A DNA stretch of 64,000 nucleotides. It comes from Aliihoeflea sp052435735 (GTDB taxonomy: Bacteria; Pseudomonadota; Alphaproteobacteria; Rhizobiales; Rhizobiaceae). Below the pieces are notes generated by a model. The model worked only from the letters and a program-made list of their open reading frames with translations. It was not told the DNA's origin and did no database searches. How positions within the stretch are numbered: position 1 is the stretch's first letter; every line of letters begins with the position of its first letter. Positions 17,401 to 24,956 of the stretch are shown piece after piece. The stretch covers positions 62,001 to 126,000 of the forward strand of contig JBQVNB010000003.1 in the NCBI GenBank assembly GCA_052435735.1, read 5' to 3'. Both the position numbers and the translations under genes were made by a program.

Positions 17401-17451
17401 ATATAGGGAACACCTGTGCGCATTTGAATGCAGGCGACTTGCGATCTATAT
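17401..17451. promoter_or_regulatory. Divergent overlapping promoters for fxsA and the Tim44-like gene
   Basis: On the + strand TTGAAT (17424-17429) and CTATAT (17446-17451) are 16 bases apart. On the - strand TTCAAA (17423-17428) and CTATAT (17401-17406) are also 16 bases apart. The two -35 elements overlap. The leftward promoter would start RNA about 20 bases before the fxsA GTG. CTATAT fits the -10 consensus described for alphaproteobacterial housekeeping promoters. The rest of the 256-base gap (to 17628) shows no gene that I can support. Confidence 0.5.
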
Positions 17452-17628
17452 GCAAAAGATGGACGGCACGCTTGATTTCGTGCTGGAGGACTTAACCTAG
17501 AGCGCTGAGGGGCGTGCGATGCGCGCCGGGCGATCTGAAATGTTGATCAGGCATGGAAACGGCCGGCCGACCGGCCAGCATCGTTTCCGGGCTTCAGTGT
17601 AACGACGAACAGGGTCTTGGCGGACGAT

Positions 17629-18327
17629 ATGGAATTTTTCGATTTCGGAACCATCTTCTTCCTCGTCGCCGCCGCGGTGATCTTTTACCAGTTGCGCAGC
17701 GTGCTCGGCCGACGGACAGGCAACGAGCGTCCGCCGCAAGATCCCTATACGCGCCCCGACGCCGACAAGCAGGCGGCGCCCGAAAACGTCGTCTCGCTGC
17801 CGCGCCGGCGCATGGGCGACGCGCCGCCCGCGCCTGATTTCGCGGCGATCGACGCCATCGCGCCGGAAGGCACGCCCGTCAACAACGGCCTGCGCGCCAT
17901 TCGCCAGGCCGATCCGAGCTTCGATCCCAAGCAGTTCGTCGACGGTGCCAAGATGGCCTACGAAATGATCGTCATGGCCTATGCGGACGGCGACCGCAGG
18001 ACATTGAAGAATCTTCTGTCGCGCGAGGTCCATGACGGCTTCGTGCAGGCGATCTCCGACCGCGAGACGCGCAACGAGAAGGTGCAGTCGTCCTTTGTCG
18101 GCATCGACAAGGCCGATATCGTCGCCGCCGAGCAGAAGGGCTCCGAGGCGCACATCACGCTGCGCATCGTCAGCGAACTCATTTCGGCCACGCGCAACGC
18201 CTCGGGCGAGGTGATCGACGGCGATCCGGAGACGGTGGTCGAGGTCAAGGACGTCTGGACCTTCGCCCGCGACACGCGCTCGCGAGATCCGAACTGGAAG
18301 CTGGTCGCGACCGAAGCGGAAGAATAG
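17629..18327 (+). CDS. Tim44-like domain protein
   Basis: A 232-residue protein with an N-terminal membrane anchor (FGTIFFLVAAAVIFYQL, residues 5-21), a disordered arginine/proline linker and a C-terminal Tim44/TimA-type domain (FDPKQFVDGAKMAYEMIVMAYADGD to DPNWKLVATEAEE). Mitochondrial Tim44 belongs to the same family, and bacterial homologues are thought to act at the cytoplasmic membrane. ATG 17629 is preferred over TTG 17617 because it gives the usual MEFFDF start. It lies 16 bases upstream of mltA. Confidence 0.88.
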   Translation: MEFFDFGTIFFLVAAAVIFYQLRSVLGRRTGNERPPQDPYTRPDADKQAAPENVVSLPRRRMGDAPPAPDFAAIDAIAPEGTPVNNGLRAIRQADPSFDPKQFVDGAKMAYEMIVMAYADGDRRTLKNLLSREVHDGFVQAISDRETRNEKVQSSFVGIDKADIVAAEQKGSEAHITLRIVSELISATRNASGEVIDGDPETVVEVKDVWTFARDTRSRDPNWKLVATEAEE

Positions 18328-18343
18328 GACCGGGTCTGCTGGC

Positions 18344-19393
18344 ATGGACACGCCGGCTGCCCTCGATTTCCTGAAATTCGACGACATTGCCGATTGGCGG
18401 CGCGACGACCATCGCGCCGCCTTCGACGCATTTCGCCGCTCGGCGTTCCGCCATCTCGAAAAGCCCTACAAGACCGGCGCGTTCGGCATTTCCGCCGATG
18501 ATCTTGGGACCGCCTTCGCGGCCGCGCGCGACGGTGTCGACGACGCCCGAGGGTTCTTCGAACGGCATTTCCGCCCGGCGCGCATCGTCGCCGAGGGTTT
18601 CGTGACCGGGTTCTACGAGCCGGTGGTCGAGGCGAGCCCGGCGCGGACGGAACGATTTCGCTATCCGATCCTGTCGCGGCCGGCGGAACTCGTCGATATC
18701 GATGATGAAAATCGCCCGGTGGGCTGGGACGCCGGCATCGCCTTCGGCAGGCAGACGGCCGGTGGCATCGTGCCGTTCTTCGATCGCGGCGAGATCGAGC
18801 GCGGTGCGCTTGACGGGCGCGGGCTGGAGATCGCGTGGCTCGCGGACAAGGTCGACCTGTTCTTCATCCACGTCCAGGGCGCGGCGCGGTTGGTGATGAC
18901 GGACGGCAGCGAAAGGCGGGTCACTTACGCCGCGAAATCCGGCCATTCCTTCTCCGGACCAGGCAAAATCCTCGCAGATCTCGGCGAAATTCCGCTGAAA
19001 GACGTCACGATGCAGTCGATTCGAGCCTGGTTTGCTGCCAATCCGGGCCGAATTGACGAGATTTTGTGGCAAAATCGCTCGTACATTTTCTTCAAGGATG
19101 CCCCCGTCCCCGACCCGGCGCTCGGCCCGATCGCGGCCGCGAAGGTGCCGCTGACGGCGGGGCGGTCGCTCGCCGTTGATCGCAGGCTGCATACATTCGC
19201 GACGCCCTTCTTCGTCGAGGCGCCCGAGATGGATTTCGCGCGGCTGATGATCGCGCAGGATACCGGTTCGGCGATCGTCGGTCCGGCGCGGGGCGATATT
19301 TTCTGCGGTTCGGGCGACGCGGCGGGGGAGGTCGCCGGCGTCATCAAGCACGCAGCGAACTTCATCATGCTGGTGCCGGAGCCGCGGGAATGA
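18344..19393 (+). CDS. mltA: Membrane-bound lytic murein transglycosylase A
   Basis: A 349-residue MltA-family enzyme that cleaves peptidoglycan glycan strands with formation of 1,6-anhydro-MurNAc. MltA hallmarks are VTGFYEPVVEASPARTERFRYP near residue 88, DLFFIHVQGAARLVM near residue 170, and the 3D-type barrel MIAQDTGSAIVGPARGDIFCGSGDAAG near the C-terminus, whose aspartates form the active site. No clear signal peptide or lipobox is visible, so export is unexplained. It overlaps the Smr gene by four bases. Confidence 0.93.
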   Translation: MDTPAALDFLKFDDIADWRRDDHRAAFDAFRRSAFRHLEKPYKTGAFGISADDLGTAFAAARDGVDDARGFFERHFRPARIVAEGFVTGFYEPVVEASPARTERFRYPILSRPAELVDIDDENRPVGWDAGIAFGRQTAGGIVPFFDRGEIERGALDGRGLEIAWLADKVDLFFIHVQGAARLVMTDGSERRVTYAAKSGHSFSGPGKILADLGEIPLKDVTMQSIRAWFAANPGRIDEILWQNRSYIFFKDAPVPDPALGPIAAAKVPLTAGRSLAVDRRLHTFATPFFVEAPEMDFARLMIAQDTGSAIVGPARGDIFCGSGDAAGEVAGVIKHAANFIMLVPEPRE

Positions 19394-19941
19394 CGCGCCG
19401 TGCCAAGGGGTTGAGTCGGGAGGACCGTCAGCTCTGGTCGAAGGTCGCGCGCTCCGTCGCGCCGATGCCCGGCAAGAGCTTTCCGGACGAAATGGAGGAT
19501 GCGCTCGCCGCTTCCGAGGAGAAGGCATCGCCGGCCCTGCCGCCGGTGATCGCCGAGGCGAAGCACCAAGCGGAAATCCTGCGCCGCGAACCGTCGCAGC
19601 GGCCGGTGATCGACCGGCCGACGAAGAAGAAGCTCGCCAAGGGGCGGCTCGCGATCGAGGGCAAGGTCGACCTCCACGGCATGACTTTGGGCGAGGCCCA
19701 TGGCGTCCTGCTCGCCTTCCTGCACAATGCCTATGCGCAGGGGCGGCGGCATGTTCTGGTGGTGACGGGAAAGGGCTCGTCCATGGGCAGCGACGGCGTG
19801 CTGCGCCGGCAGGTGCCGCAATGGTTCGCGACGCCGGCCTTTCGCGGCCTCGTTTCCGCGCATGAGGATGCGGCGCGCCACCATGGCGGGCAGGGTGCGA
19901 TGTATGTGCGCCTGCGCCGGCGGCCCGGGGACGCGACATGA
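19390..19941 (+). CDS. Smr/MutS2-type endonuclease domain protein
   Basis: A 183-residue protein with a charged N-terminal region and a C-terminal Smr domain: KVDLHGMTLGEAHGVLLAFL near residue 94, VTGKGSSMGSDGVLRRQVPQWF, then HHGGQGAMYVRLRR. The LDLHG-like and GKG motifs are typical nuclease or nucleic-acid-binding signatures. Coupled by four-base overlaps to mltA and to the XRE-type gene. Substrate unknown. Confidence 0.88.
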   Translation: MTRRAKGLSREDRQLWSKVARSVAPMPGKSFPDEMEDALAASEEKASPALPPVIAEAKHQAEILRREPSQRPVIDRPTKKKLAKGRLAIEGKVDLHGMTLGEAHGVLLAFLHNAYAQGRRHVLVVTGKGSSMGSDGVLRRQVPQWFATPAFRGLVSAHEDAARHHGGQGAMYVRLRRRPGDAT

Positions 19942-20342
19942 CGCCCTTCGGCAAGAAGGTGCGTGCGATGCGCACCGAGCGCGGCATCGCGCAAAAGGAG
20001 ATGGCGGCGGCGATCGGCGTCAGCCCGGCCTATCTCTCGGCGCTGGAGCATGGAAGGCGCGGCGTGCCGAACTGGGCGATGGTGCAGAAGATCATCGGCT
20101 TCTTCAACGTGATCTGGGACGAGGCGGAAGCGCTCGAGGACCTCGCCCGGCGCTCCGACCCGCGCGTCACGGTCGCTACCGCCGGGCTGTCGCCCGAGGC
20201 GACCTTGCTTGCCAACAGGCTGGCGGCACAGATTTCGATGCTGTCGCCCGACGATATCGAGCAGATCGTCGCACTGCTCGACGAAATCGATCAGAAGAGC
20301 GCTTCGAGATCTTCCAGCCGGTCGTTGACCAGCCAGCCATAA
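19938..20342 (+). CDS. XRE-family helix-turn-helix regulator
   Basis: A 134-residue DNA-binding protein. The helix-turn-helix is residues 5-45: GKKVRAMRTERGIAQKEMAA then GVSPAYLSALEHGRRGVPNW. A leucine-rich C-terminal half ending in DDIEQIVALLDEIDQ may dimerise. The start overlaps the Smr gene stop by four bases. The last 52 bases overlap the 3' end of the convergent DUF1402 gene. Target genes unknown. Confidence 0.85.
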   Translation: MTPFGKKVRAMRTERGIAQKEMAAAIGVSPAYLSALEHGRRGVPNWAMVQKIIGFFNVIWDEAEALEDLARRSDPRVTVATAGLSPEATLLANRLAAQISMLSPDDIEQIVALLDEIDQKSASRSSSRSLTSQP

Positions 20343-21253
20343 TAGTTTTCTTCGGGCAGGCGCGGAGCTTCGCCGCGGGCGGCACGTTGGGCATTGTCGC
20401 GCTTGAGCCGATAGGCGCGCTGCTCGGGGTTCCCGACATTGTAGAGCGTCGCCGTAATCCCCGGATTGCCCGATATGTCGAAGCCGGCGAGCCGCCTGTA
20501 GGCGTCGATCGACGTCTTCAGTGTCGCCGCGACATAGGCGAGCGTCAGGTCCGGGTCCATGATGGTGCGGTAGACCGCCTGCGGGTCCGAGGCGTCGAGC
20601 TTCGGCAGGCCCGAGACCTGATGGACGAGATCGCTCATCTGCAGGGCCGTGAGCGGATTGAGCTGGCCGATGCCGAAGGTCTGGCCGGCATAGAAGGGCT
20701 GGAAGAAGACCGCGCCGAAGCGATTGTCCGGGTAGGAGTTGCCCTCGACGGACCGGCCGCGGAAGTCGCGCTCCCAGACCATCTCGCGGCAGGACCAAAG
20801 ATCGTAGCTGTCGGCGGCGACGGCATTGCATTCGGCAAATTCGGGCCGCCCGACGAATGTGGCGATGTTTTCTCCGCCATGGGCGAACTGGAAGCTGGTC
20901 GACAGGTAGGAGACCGCCTTGACGTAATAGGTCTGCAGCCGGTCGTAGGCGTCGACATTGTAGGTGTGCTCGCCGATGATGGCGCCCGCCATGTGAACGG
21001 GATCGATGCCGTAGCGCGCGGACACCTGGCGAATCTTCGCCCGCAGCGATTCGTCCTGCTGGAAGAGCCGCAGCACGCGCTGGTATTTCGCTTCATAGGT
21101 GGTCGACAGCGCCCGGGTGCGACTGGCGGAGCCGCCCGGAACGGCAGGCTGCTCGGCATTGCGATTGCCGGGCGGGACCTTCGTCACGGCATGCGCTTCG
21201 CCAACGCCAAGCGCGAGCGACAGCGAAACGAGAAGTCCGGCAAATGCTTTCAT
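20291..21253 (-). CDS. DUF1402 exported protein, lytic-transglycosylase-like
   Basis: A 320-residue protein with a Sec signal peptide (MKAFAGLLVSLSLALGVGEAHA, cleavage after AHA). It belongs to the uncharacterised DUF1402 family. The order GIDPVHMAGAIIGEH with Glu95, then FGIGQLNPLTAL (193-204), then LAYVAATL recalls the catalytic glutamate, the GLMQLMP.TA motif and the following helix of soluble lytic transglycosylases. The activity is my inference. ATG 21251-21253 was chosen for the signal peptide; an in-frame ATG seven codons upstream is possible. Neighbouring mltA makes a wall-related role reasonable. Confidence 0.8.
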   Translation of the reverse strand: MKAFAGLLVSLSLALGVGEAHAVTKVPPGNRNAEQPAVPGGSASRTRALSTTYEAKYQRVLRLFQQDESLRAKIRQVSARYGIDPVHMAGAIIGEHTYNVDAYDRLQTYYVKAVSYLSTSFQFAHGGENIATFVGRPEFAECNAVAADSYDLWSCREMVWERDFRGRSVEGNSYPDNRFGAVFFQPFYAGQTFGIGQLNPLTALQMSDLVHQVSGLPKLDASDPQAVYRTIMDPDLTLAYVAATLKTSIDAYRRLAGFDISGNPGITATLYNVGNPEQRAYRLKRDNAQRAARGEAPRLPEENYYGWLVNDRLEDLEALF

Positions 21254-21373
21254 GAGATTCGGGGCCTCGGCCAAAGCGCCGCGAACATAGTGAGCGGCTA
21301 TCGGCCCGTCGAGCGCAGATTGCGCCCGCCGGACCTTGCCGTTTCACTTCATCGCGAGGTGTTGCCGAAGCGC

Positions 21374-22672
21374 CTACAAGATGAAACGGGACAAATCTGT
21401 GTTCTTGGCGAGATCGCCGACATATTTGCGCACATATTCGGCGTCGATCGTCACCGCCGTGCCTGACTGGTCGGGCGCATTGTAAGAAATCTCGTCCAGA
21501 ACCCGCTCCATCACCGTCTGCAGGCGGCGTGCACCGATATTCTCGACCGTCGAATTCAGGTCGACCGCGATGCCGGCGAGTTCGTCGATCGCATCATCCG
21601 TGAAGTCGAGGGTGACGCCCTCCGTGTCCATCAGGGCTATGTACTGCTTGATGAGGCTCGCCTCGGTTTCCGTCAGGATGCGGCGGAAATCGTCCTTTTC
21701 GAGCGCGCGCAGTTCGACGCGGATCGGCAGGCGGCCCTGAAGCTCCGGCAGGAGGTCTGACGGCTTGGCGACATGGAACGCGCCGGATGCGATAAAGAGG
21801 ATGTGGTCCGTCTTCACCGGCCCGTATTTGGTCGCGACGGTGGTGCCTTCGACGAGCGGCAGGAGGTCGCGCTGGACGCCCTCGCGGGACGGCCCGGTGC
21901 GGCTGTCGCTGCCAGCGACCTTGTCGATCTCGTCGAGGAAGACGATGCCGTCGTTCTGGGTGACGTCGAGCGCGCGGGCGATGACCTCGTCATTGTCGAG
22001 GAGCTTGTCGGATTCGTCGTTGATCAGGTGGCCGTAGGATTCCTTGACGGTCGTCTTGCGCGTCTTGGTCTTCTGCCCGCCCATCGCCTTTTGCAGCATG
22101 TCGTTGATGTTGAGCATCTGCGCGCCCGGCATTCCGGGGATTTCGAAACCGCCCATCGGCGTTCCGGCATCGGCGACCTCGACCTCGATTTCCTTGTCGT
22201 CGAGTTCGCCCGAACGCAGCTTCTTGCGGAAGGAATCGCGCGTCGCGGGGCTCGCCGTCTTGCCGACGAGGGCTTCAAGGACGCGTTCCTCGGCGTTGAG
22301 ATGCGCGCGCGCCTTGACGTCCTCGCGCATCTTTTCGCGCGTCAGGCCGATGGCGGTCTCGACGAGATCGCGGATGATCTGCTCGACGTCACGGCCGACA
22401 TAGCCGACCTCGGTAAACTTGGTCGCCTCGACCTTGATGAAGGGCGCGCCGGCGAGCTTGGCGAGGCGGCGCGAGATTTCGGTCTTGCCGACGCCGGTGG
22501 GCCCGATCATCAGGATGTTCTTCGGCATCACCTCTTCGCGCATCTGGCCTTCGAGCTGCTGGCGGCGCCAGCGGTTGCGCAGTGCGATGGCGACGGCGCG
22601 CTTGGCGTCCTTCTGGCCGATGATGTAGCGGTCGAGTTCGGAAACGATCTCGCGGGGGGAGAATGTGCTCAT
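21374..22672 (-). CDS. hslU: HslU, ATPase subunit of the HslUV protease
   Basis: A 432-residue AAA+ unfoldase that feeds substrates to HslV. The N-terminus SPREIVSELDRYIIGQKDAKRAVAIALRNR is typical. Walker A GPTGVGKT is at residues 57-64, followed by the I-domain, Walker B GIVFLDEIDKV, and the C-terminal GDLAKNTDLSRFIL tail that docks into HslV. The frame is open upstream, but ATG at 22670-22672 gives the family N-terminus and overlaps the acetyltransferase stop by four bases. The 120-base gap downstream shows no clear signal. Confidence 0.97.
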   Translation of the reverse strand: MSTFSPREIVSELDRYIIGQKDAKRAVAIALRNRWRRQQLEGQMREEVMPKNILMIGPTGVGKTEISRRLAKLAGAPFIKVEATKFTEVGYVGRDVEQIIRDLVETAIGLTREKMREDVKARAHLNAEERVLEALVGKTASPATRDSFRKKLRSGELDDKEIEVEVADAGTPMGGFEIPGMPGAQMLNINDMLQKAMGGQKTKTRKTTVKESYGHLINDESDKLLDNDEVIARALDVTQNDGIVFLDEIDKVAGSDSRTGPSREGVQRDLLPLVEGTTVATKYGPVKTDHILFIASGAFHVAKPSDLLPELQGRLPIRVELRALEKDDFRRILTETEASLIKQYIALMDTEGVTLDFTDDAIDELAGIAVDLNSTVENIGARRLQTVMERVLDEISYNAPDQSGTAVTIDAEYVRKYVGDLAKNTDLSRFIL

Positions 22673-23184
22673 GAGTTTTCGGTGTCCTGCGGTGCGTCCA
22701 GCGCCATCAGATGGGCCGGACCATAAAGTGAGTTTCGCGTGTCGATGTGGCGAAAGCCCGCCTTCTCGTAGGCGCGGATCGCGCGGGCATTGTCTGGGTG
22801 CGGGTCGATGACGAGGCGCGGCGCGCCTTCTGCGAAGAGTTCCTCGGCGAATTGCGCAATGATCGTGCTGCCATGGCCCTTGCCGACGAGATCGGCCGCG
22901 CCGATCGAGATGTCGAGGCCGAGCGTGCCCATCGGCTGATCGGCATAGGGATGGTCGTCCTCCAGATGCGGATCGTAGGACTGGAGATAGGCGACCGGCT
23001 TGCCGTTGAGTTCGACGATCAGCGGTTCGGTCGAGATGTCGTCCATCGCCGCCTCGATCTCCGCGATGCCCTTTTCCGGATCGCCCCACCATTCGCGCAC
23101 ATGCGGCTGGTCGAGCCAGGCGCGCAGCGTCGGCAGGTCGTCCGGCTCGACCGAGCGGAAAGCGTAGCGCGGCCTATTCGGCAT
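22669..23184 (-). CDS. GNAT-family N-acetyltransferase
   Basis: A 171-residue acetyltransferase of the AacA4/RimJ-like type. The acetyl-CoA loop is GKGHGSTIIAQFAEELF near residues 102-118, with the C-terminal NARAIRAYEKAGF signature near 132-144. It lies inside the heat-shock protease operon, overlapping hslU by four bases and hslV by eleven. Relatives in this position are known in Hyphomicrobiales, but the substrate is unknown. Resemblance to aminoglycoside acetyltransferases is a fold-level match and not evidence of resistance. Confidence 0.88.
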   Translation of the reverse strand: MPNRPRYAFRSVEPDDLPTLRAWLDQPHVREWWGDPEKGIAEIEAAMDDISTEPLIVELNGKPVAYLQSYDPHLEDDHPYADQPMGTLGLDISIGAADLVGKGHGSTIIAQFAEELFAEGAPRLVIDPHPDNARAIRAYEKAGFRHIDTRNSLYGPAHLMALDAPQDTENS

Positions 23185-23722
23185 CCAGCACTTCCATGAC
23201 GACGTTGGAATTCGTGTAGACGCAGATCTCGCCGGCGATCTTCATGGCGCGGCGGGCAATTTCTTCGGCATCGAGGTCGGTGTCGGCCAGGGCGCGGGCC
23301 GCGGCGAGGGCATAATTGCCGCCGGAGCCGATCGCCATGATGCCCTGCTCGGGCTCCAGCACGTCGCCATTGCCGGTGAGTGCCAGCGTGACCGACTTGT
23401 CGGCAACGAGCATCATAGCCTCGAGGCGGCGCAGGTAACGGTCGGTGCGCCAGTCCTTGGCAAGCTCGACGCAGGCGCGGGTCAACTGGTCGGGATATTG
23501 CTCGAGCTTGGCCTCCAGCCGTTCGAGAAGGGTGAACGCGTCGGCGGTGGCGCCGGCGAAGCCGGAAATGACGTTGCCCTTGCCGATGCGGCGCACCTTG
23601 CGGGCATTGCCCTTCATGATGGTCTGGCCAAGGCTGACCTGCCCGTCGCCGGCGATCACCACCTTGTTGCCCTTGCGCACGGTGACGATGGTCGTGGCGT
23701 GCATGGAAGTCTCGTTGGACAT
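23174..23722 (-). CDS. hslV: HslV, peptidase subunit of the HslUV protease
   Basis: A 182-residue proteasome-beta-like threonine peptidase. After removal of the leader (MSNETSMHA) the mature protein begins TTIVTVRKGNKVVIAGDGQVS, with the catalytic N-terminal threonine. GNVISGFAGATADAFTLLERLE and AIGSGGNYALAAARAL are family hallmarks. ATG at 23720-23722 was chosen over one 15 codons upstream because it gives the short propeptide. First gene of hslV-GNAT-hslU. Confidence 0.96.
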   Translation of the reverse strand: MSNETSMHATTIVTVRKGNKVVIAGDGQVSLGQTIMKGNARKVRRIGKGNVISGFAGATADAFTLLERLEAKLEQYPDQLTRACVELAKDWRTDRYLRRLEAMMLVADKSVTLALTGNGDVLEPEQGIMAIGSGGNYALAAARALADTDLDAEEIARRAMKIAGEICVYTNSNVVMEVLDAE

Positions 23723-23789
23723 ATCTGCTCCGATACTGTCTCCGGCGGACCCGATGGCGCCCGCCACTCGGCTCGTTATGTATGCTGCC

Positions 23790-23841
23790 GGTAAGCGTTT
23801 GCAATCGGCGCACCGAGGCTGGTATGAGGCAAGCGCTTATC
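23790..23841. promoter_or_regulatory. Inverted repeat in the hslV/hisB divergent region
   Basis: GGTAAGCGTTTGC at 23790-23802 is repeated inverted as GCAAGCGCTTATC at 23829-23841, 11 of 13 positions matching across a 26-base spacer. The second arm contains the perfect palindrome AAGCGCTT. It lies in the 141-base gap between divergent hslV and hisB and looks like a pair of operator sites. No convincing heat-shock sigma promoter was found by eye. Confidence 0.4.
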
Positions 23842-23863
23842 TGATGAGGGCAGGGACGCCACC

Positions 23864-24475
23864 ATGGCCGACGGCAAGAGCGCGCGCAGCGCGACGATCG
23901 AGCGCAAGACGAAGGAAACCGAGATCACCGTCACGGTCGATCTCGACGGCACGGGCCGGTCGCAGATTTCGACCGGCGTGGGCTTCTTCGACCATATGCT
24001 CGACCAGTTGTCGCGCCATTCGCTGATGGACATGACGATCGAGGCCAAGGGCGACCTCCACATCGACGACCACCACACGGTCGAGGACACCGGCATCGCG
24101 ATCGGGCAGGCGATTGCCAAAGCGCTCGGCGAGCGGCGCGGCATCGCGCGCTACGGCTCGATCGATCTCGCGATGGACGAGACGCTGACCAAGGCGGCGA
24201 TCGACGTTTCCGGTCGGCCGTTCCTCGTCTGGAACGTCGCGTTCTCGGCGCCGAAGATCGGCACGTTCGACACCGAACTGGTGCGCGAATTCTTCCAGGC
24301 ACTGGCGCAGAATGCCGGGATCACGCTGCACGTCCTCAACCATTACGGCGCCAACAACCACCATATCGCCGAGACCTGCTTCAAGACGGTGGCGCGCGCG
24401 CTGCGCATGGCGGTGGAGCCGGATGCACGGCAGGCGGGCATGATCCCGTCGACCAAGGGCACGCTGAAAGGCTGA
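23864..24475 (+). CDS. hisB: Imidazoleglycerol-phosphate dehydratase
   Basis: A 203-residue monofunctional dehydratase of histidine synthesis. The repeated metal-binding motifs are DDHHTVEDTGI near residue 66 and YGANNHHIAETCFK near 164. GVGFFDHMLDQLSRHS is near residue 40. No phosphatase domain is fused, unlike in enterobacteria. First gene of a his cluster that continues to hisE. Confidence 0.97.
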   Translation: MADGKSARSATIERKTKETEITVTVDLDGTGRSQISTGVGFFDHMLDQLSRHSLMDMTIEAKGDLHIDDHHTVEDTGIAIGQAIAKALGERRGIARYGSIDLAMDETLTKAAIDVSGRPFLVWNVAFSAPKIGTFDTELVREFFQALAQNAGITLHVLNHYGANNHHIAETCFKTVARALRMAVEPDARQAGMIPSTKGTLKG

Positions 24476-24479
24476 CACT

Positions 24480-24956
24480 ATGGCAAGCTTCGTCGTGATG
24501 GAGCCGCCGGTGCGTGACCCGGCCGAAAAGGCCGTCCTGGTCCGCGACGGGTTTCACGTCTTCGGCCTCCTGATCCCGTTCGTCTGGTTCGCGTTTCATC
24601 GCATGTGGCGCGAGGCGGCGCTTGCGCTCGCTGCTGCGATCGCGCTGTCGGTCGCCGGAGCCTATGCGGGTCTTGGCGGGGCGACGGGCTGGCTGTCGCT
24701 GCTCGTCGGCGTCTATGTCGGGCTGGAAGGTGCGGCGCTGCGCATCGCCTCGCTGAAGCGATCCGACTGGAACGAATGGGGCGTTGTCGAGGCGCGAAGC
24801 GCAGCGGATGCGGAAATCCGCTATCTGGCCGACCGTGAGGTAATCGTGGCAACCGAGACGCCGCCGCGCGTGATGGCGCCGTGGTCGCGCACCGCGCCTG
24901 CCGCGCGCCACAGCGGCCCGGCGCTCGGCCTGTTCGGCTATCCCGGAGCCAAATGA
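24480..24956 (+). CDS. DUF2628 membrane protein
   Basis: A 158-residue protein of the DUF2628 family, with hydrophobic segments HVFGLLIPFVWFAF, EAALALAAAIALSVAGAYAG and GWLSLLVGVYVGLEGAAL, then a soluble C-terminal part. It lies between hisB (4-base gap) and hisH (ATGA overlap), a conserved insertion in the his cluster of this order. Function unknown; it need not act in histidine synthesis. Confidence 0.88.
   Translation: MASFVVMEPPVRDPAEKAVLVRDGFHVFGLLIPFVWFAFHRMWREAALALAAAIALSVAGAYAGLGGATGWLSLLVGVYVGLEGAALRIASLKRSDWNEWGVVEARSAADAEIRYLADREVIVATETPPRVMAPWSRTAPAARHSGPALGLFGYPGAK

Noticed and set aside
17450..17500. A 16-codon open frame (MQKMDGTLDFVLEDLT)
   Set aside because: It starts inside the -10 element of the predicted promoter, has no ribosome-binding site, and is too short for support by composition.
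22669..23184. Aminoglycoside resistance acetyltransferase
   Set aside because: The GNAT fold resembles AacA4, but position inside hslV-hslU and lack of any mobile context make a housekeeping role more likely.
23723..23863. RpoH (heat-shock) promoter for hslV
   Set aside because: A CTTG is present on the - strand but no CCTATAT-like -10 is at the right distance.
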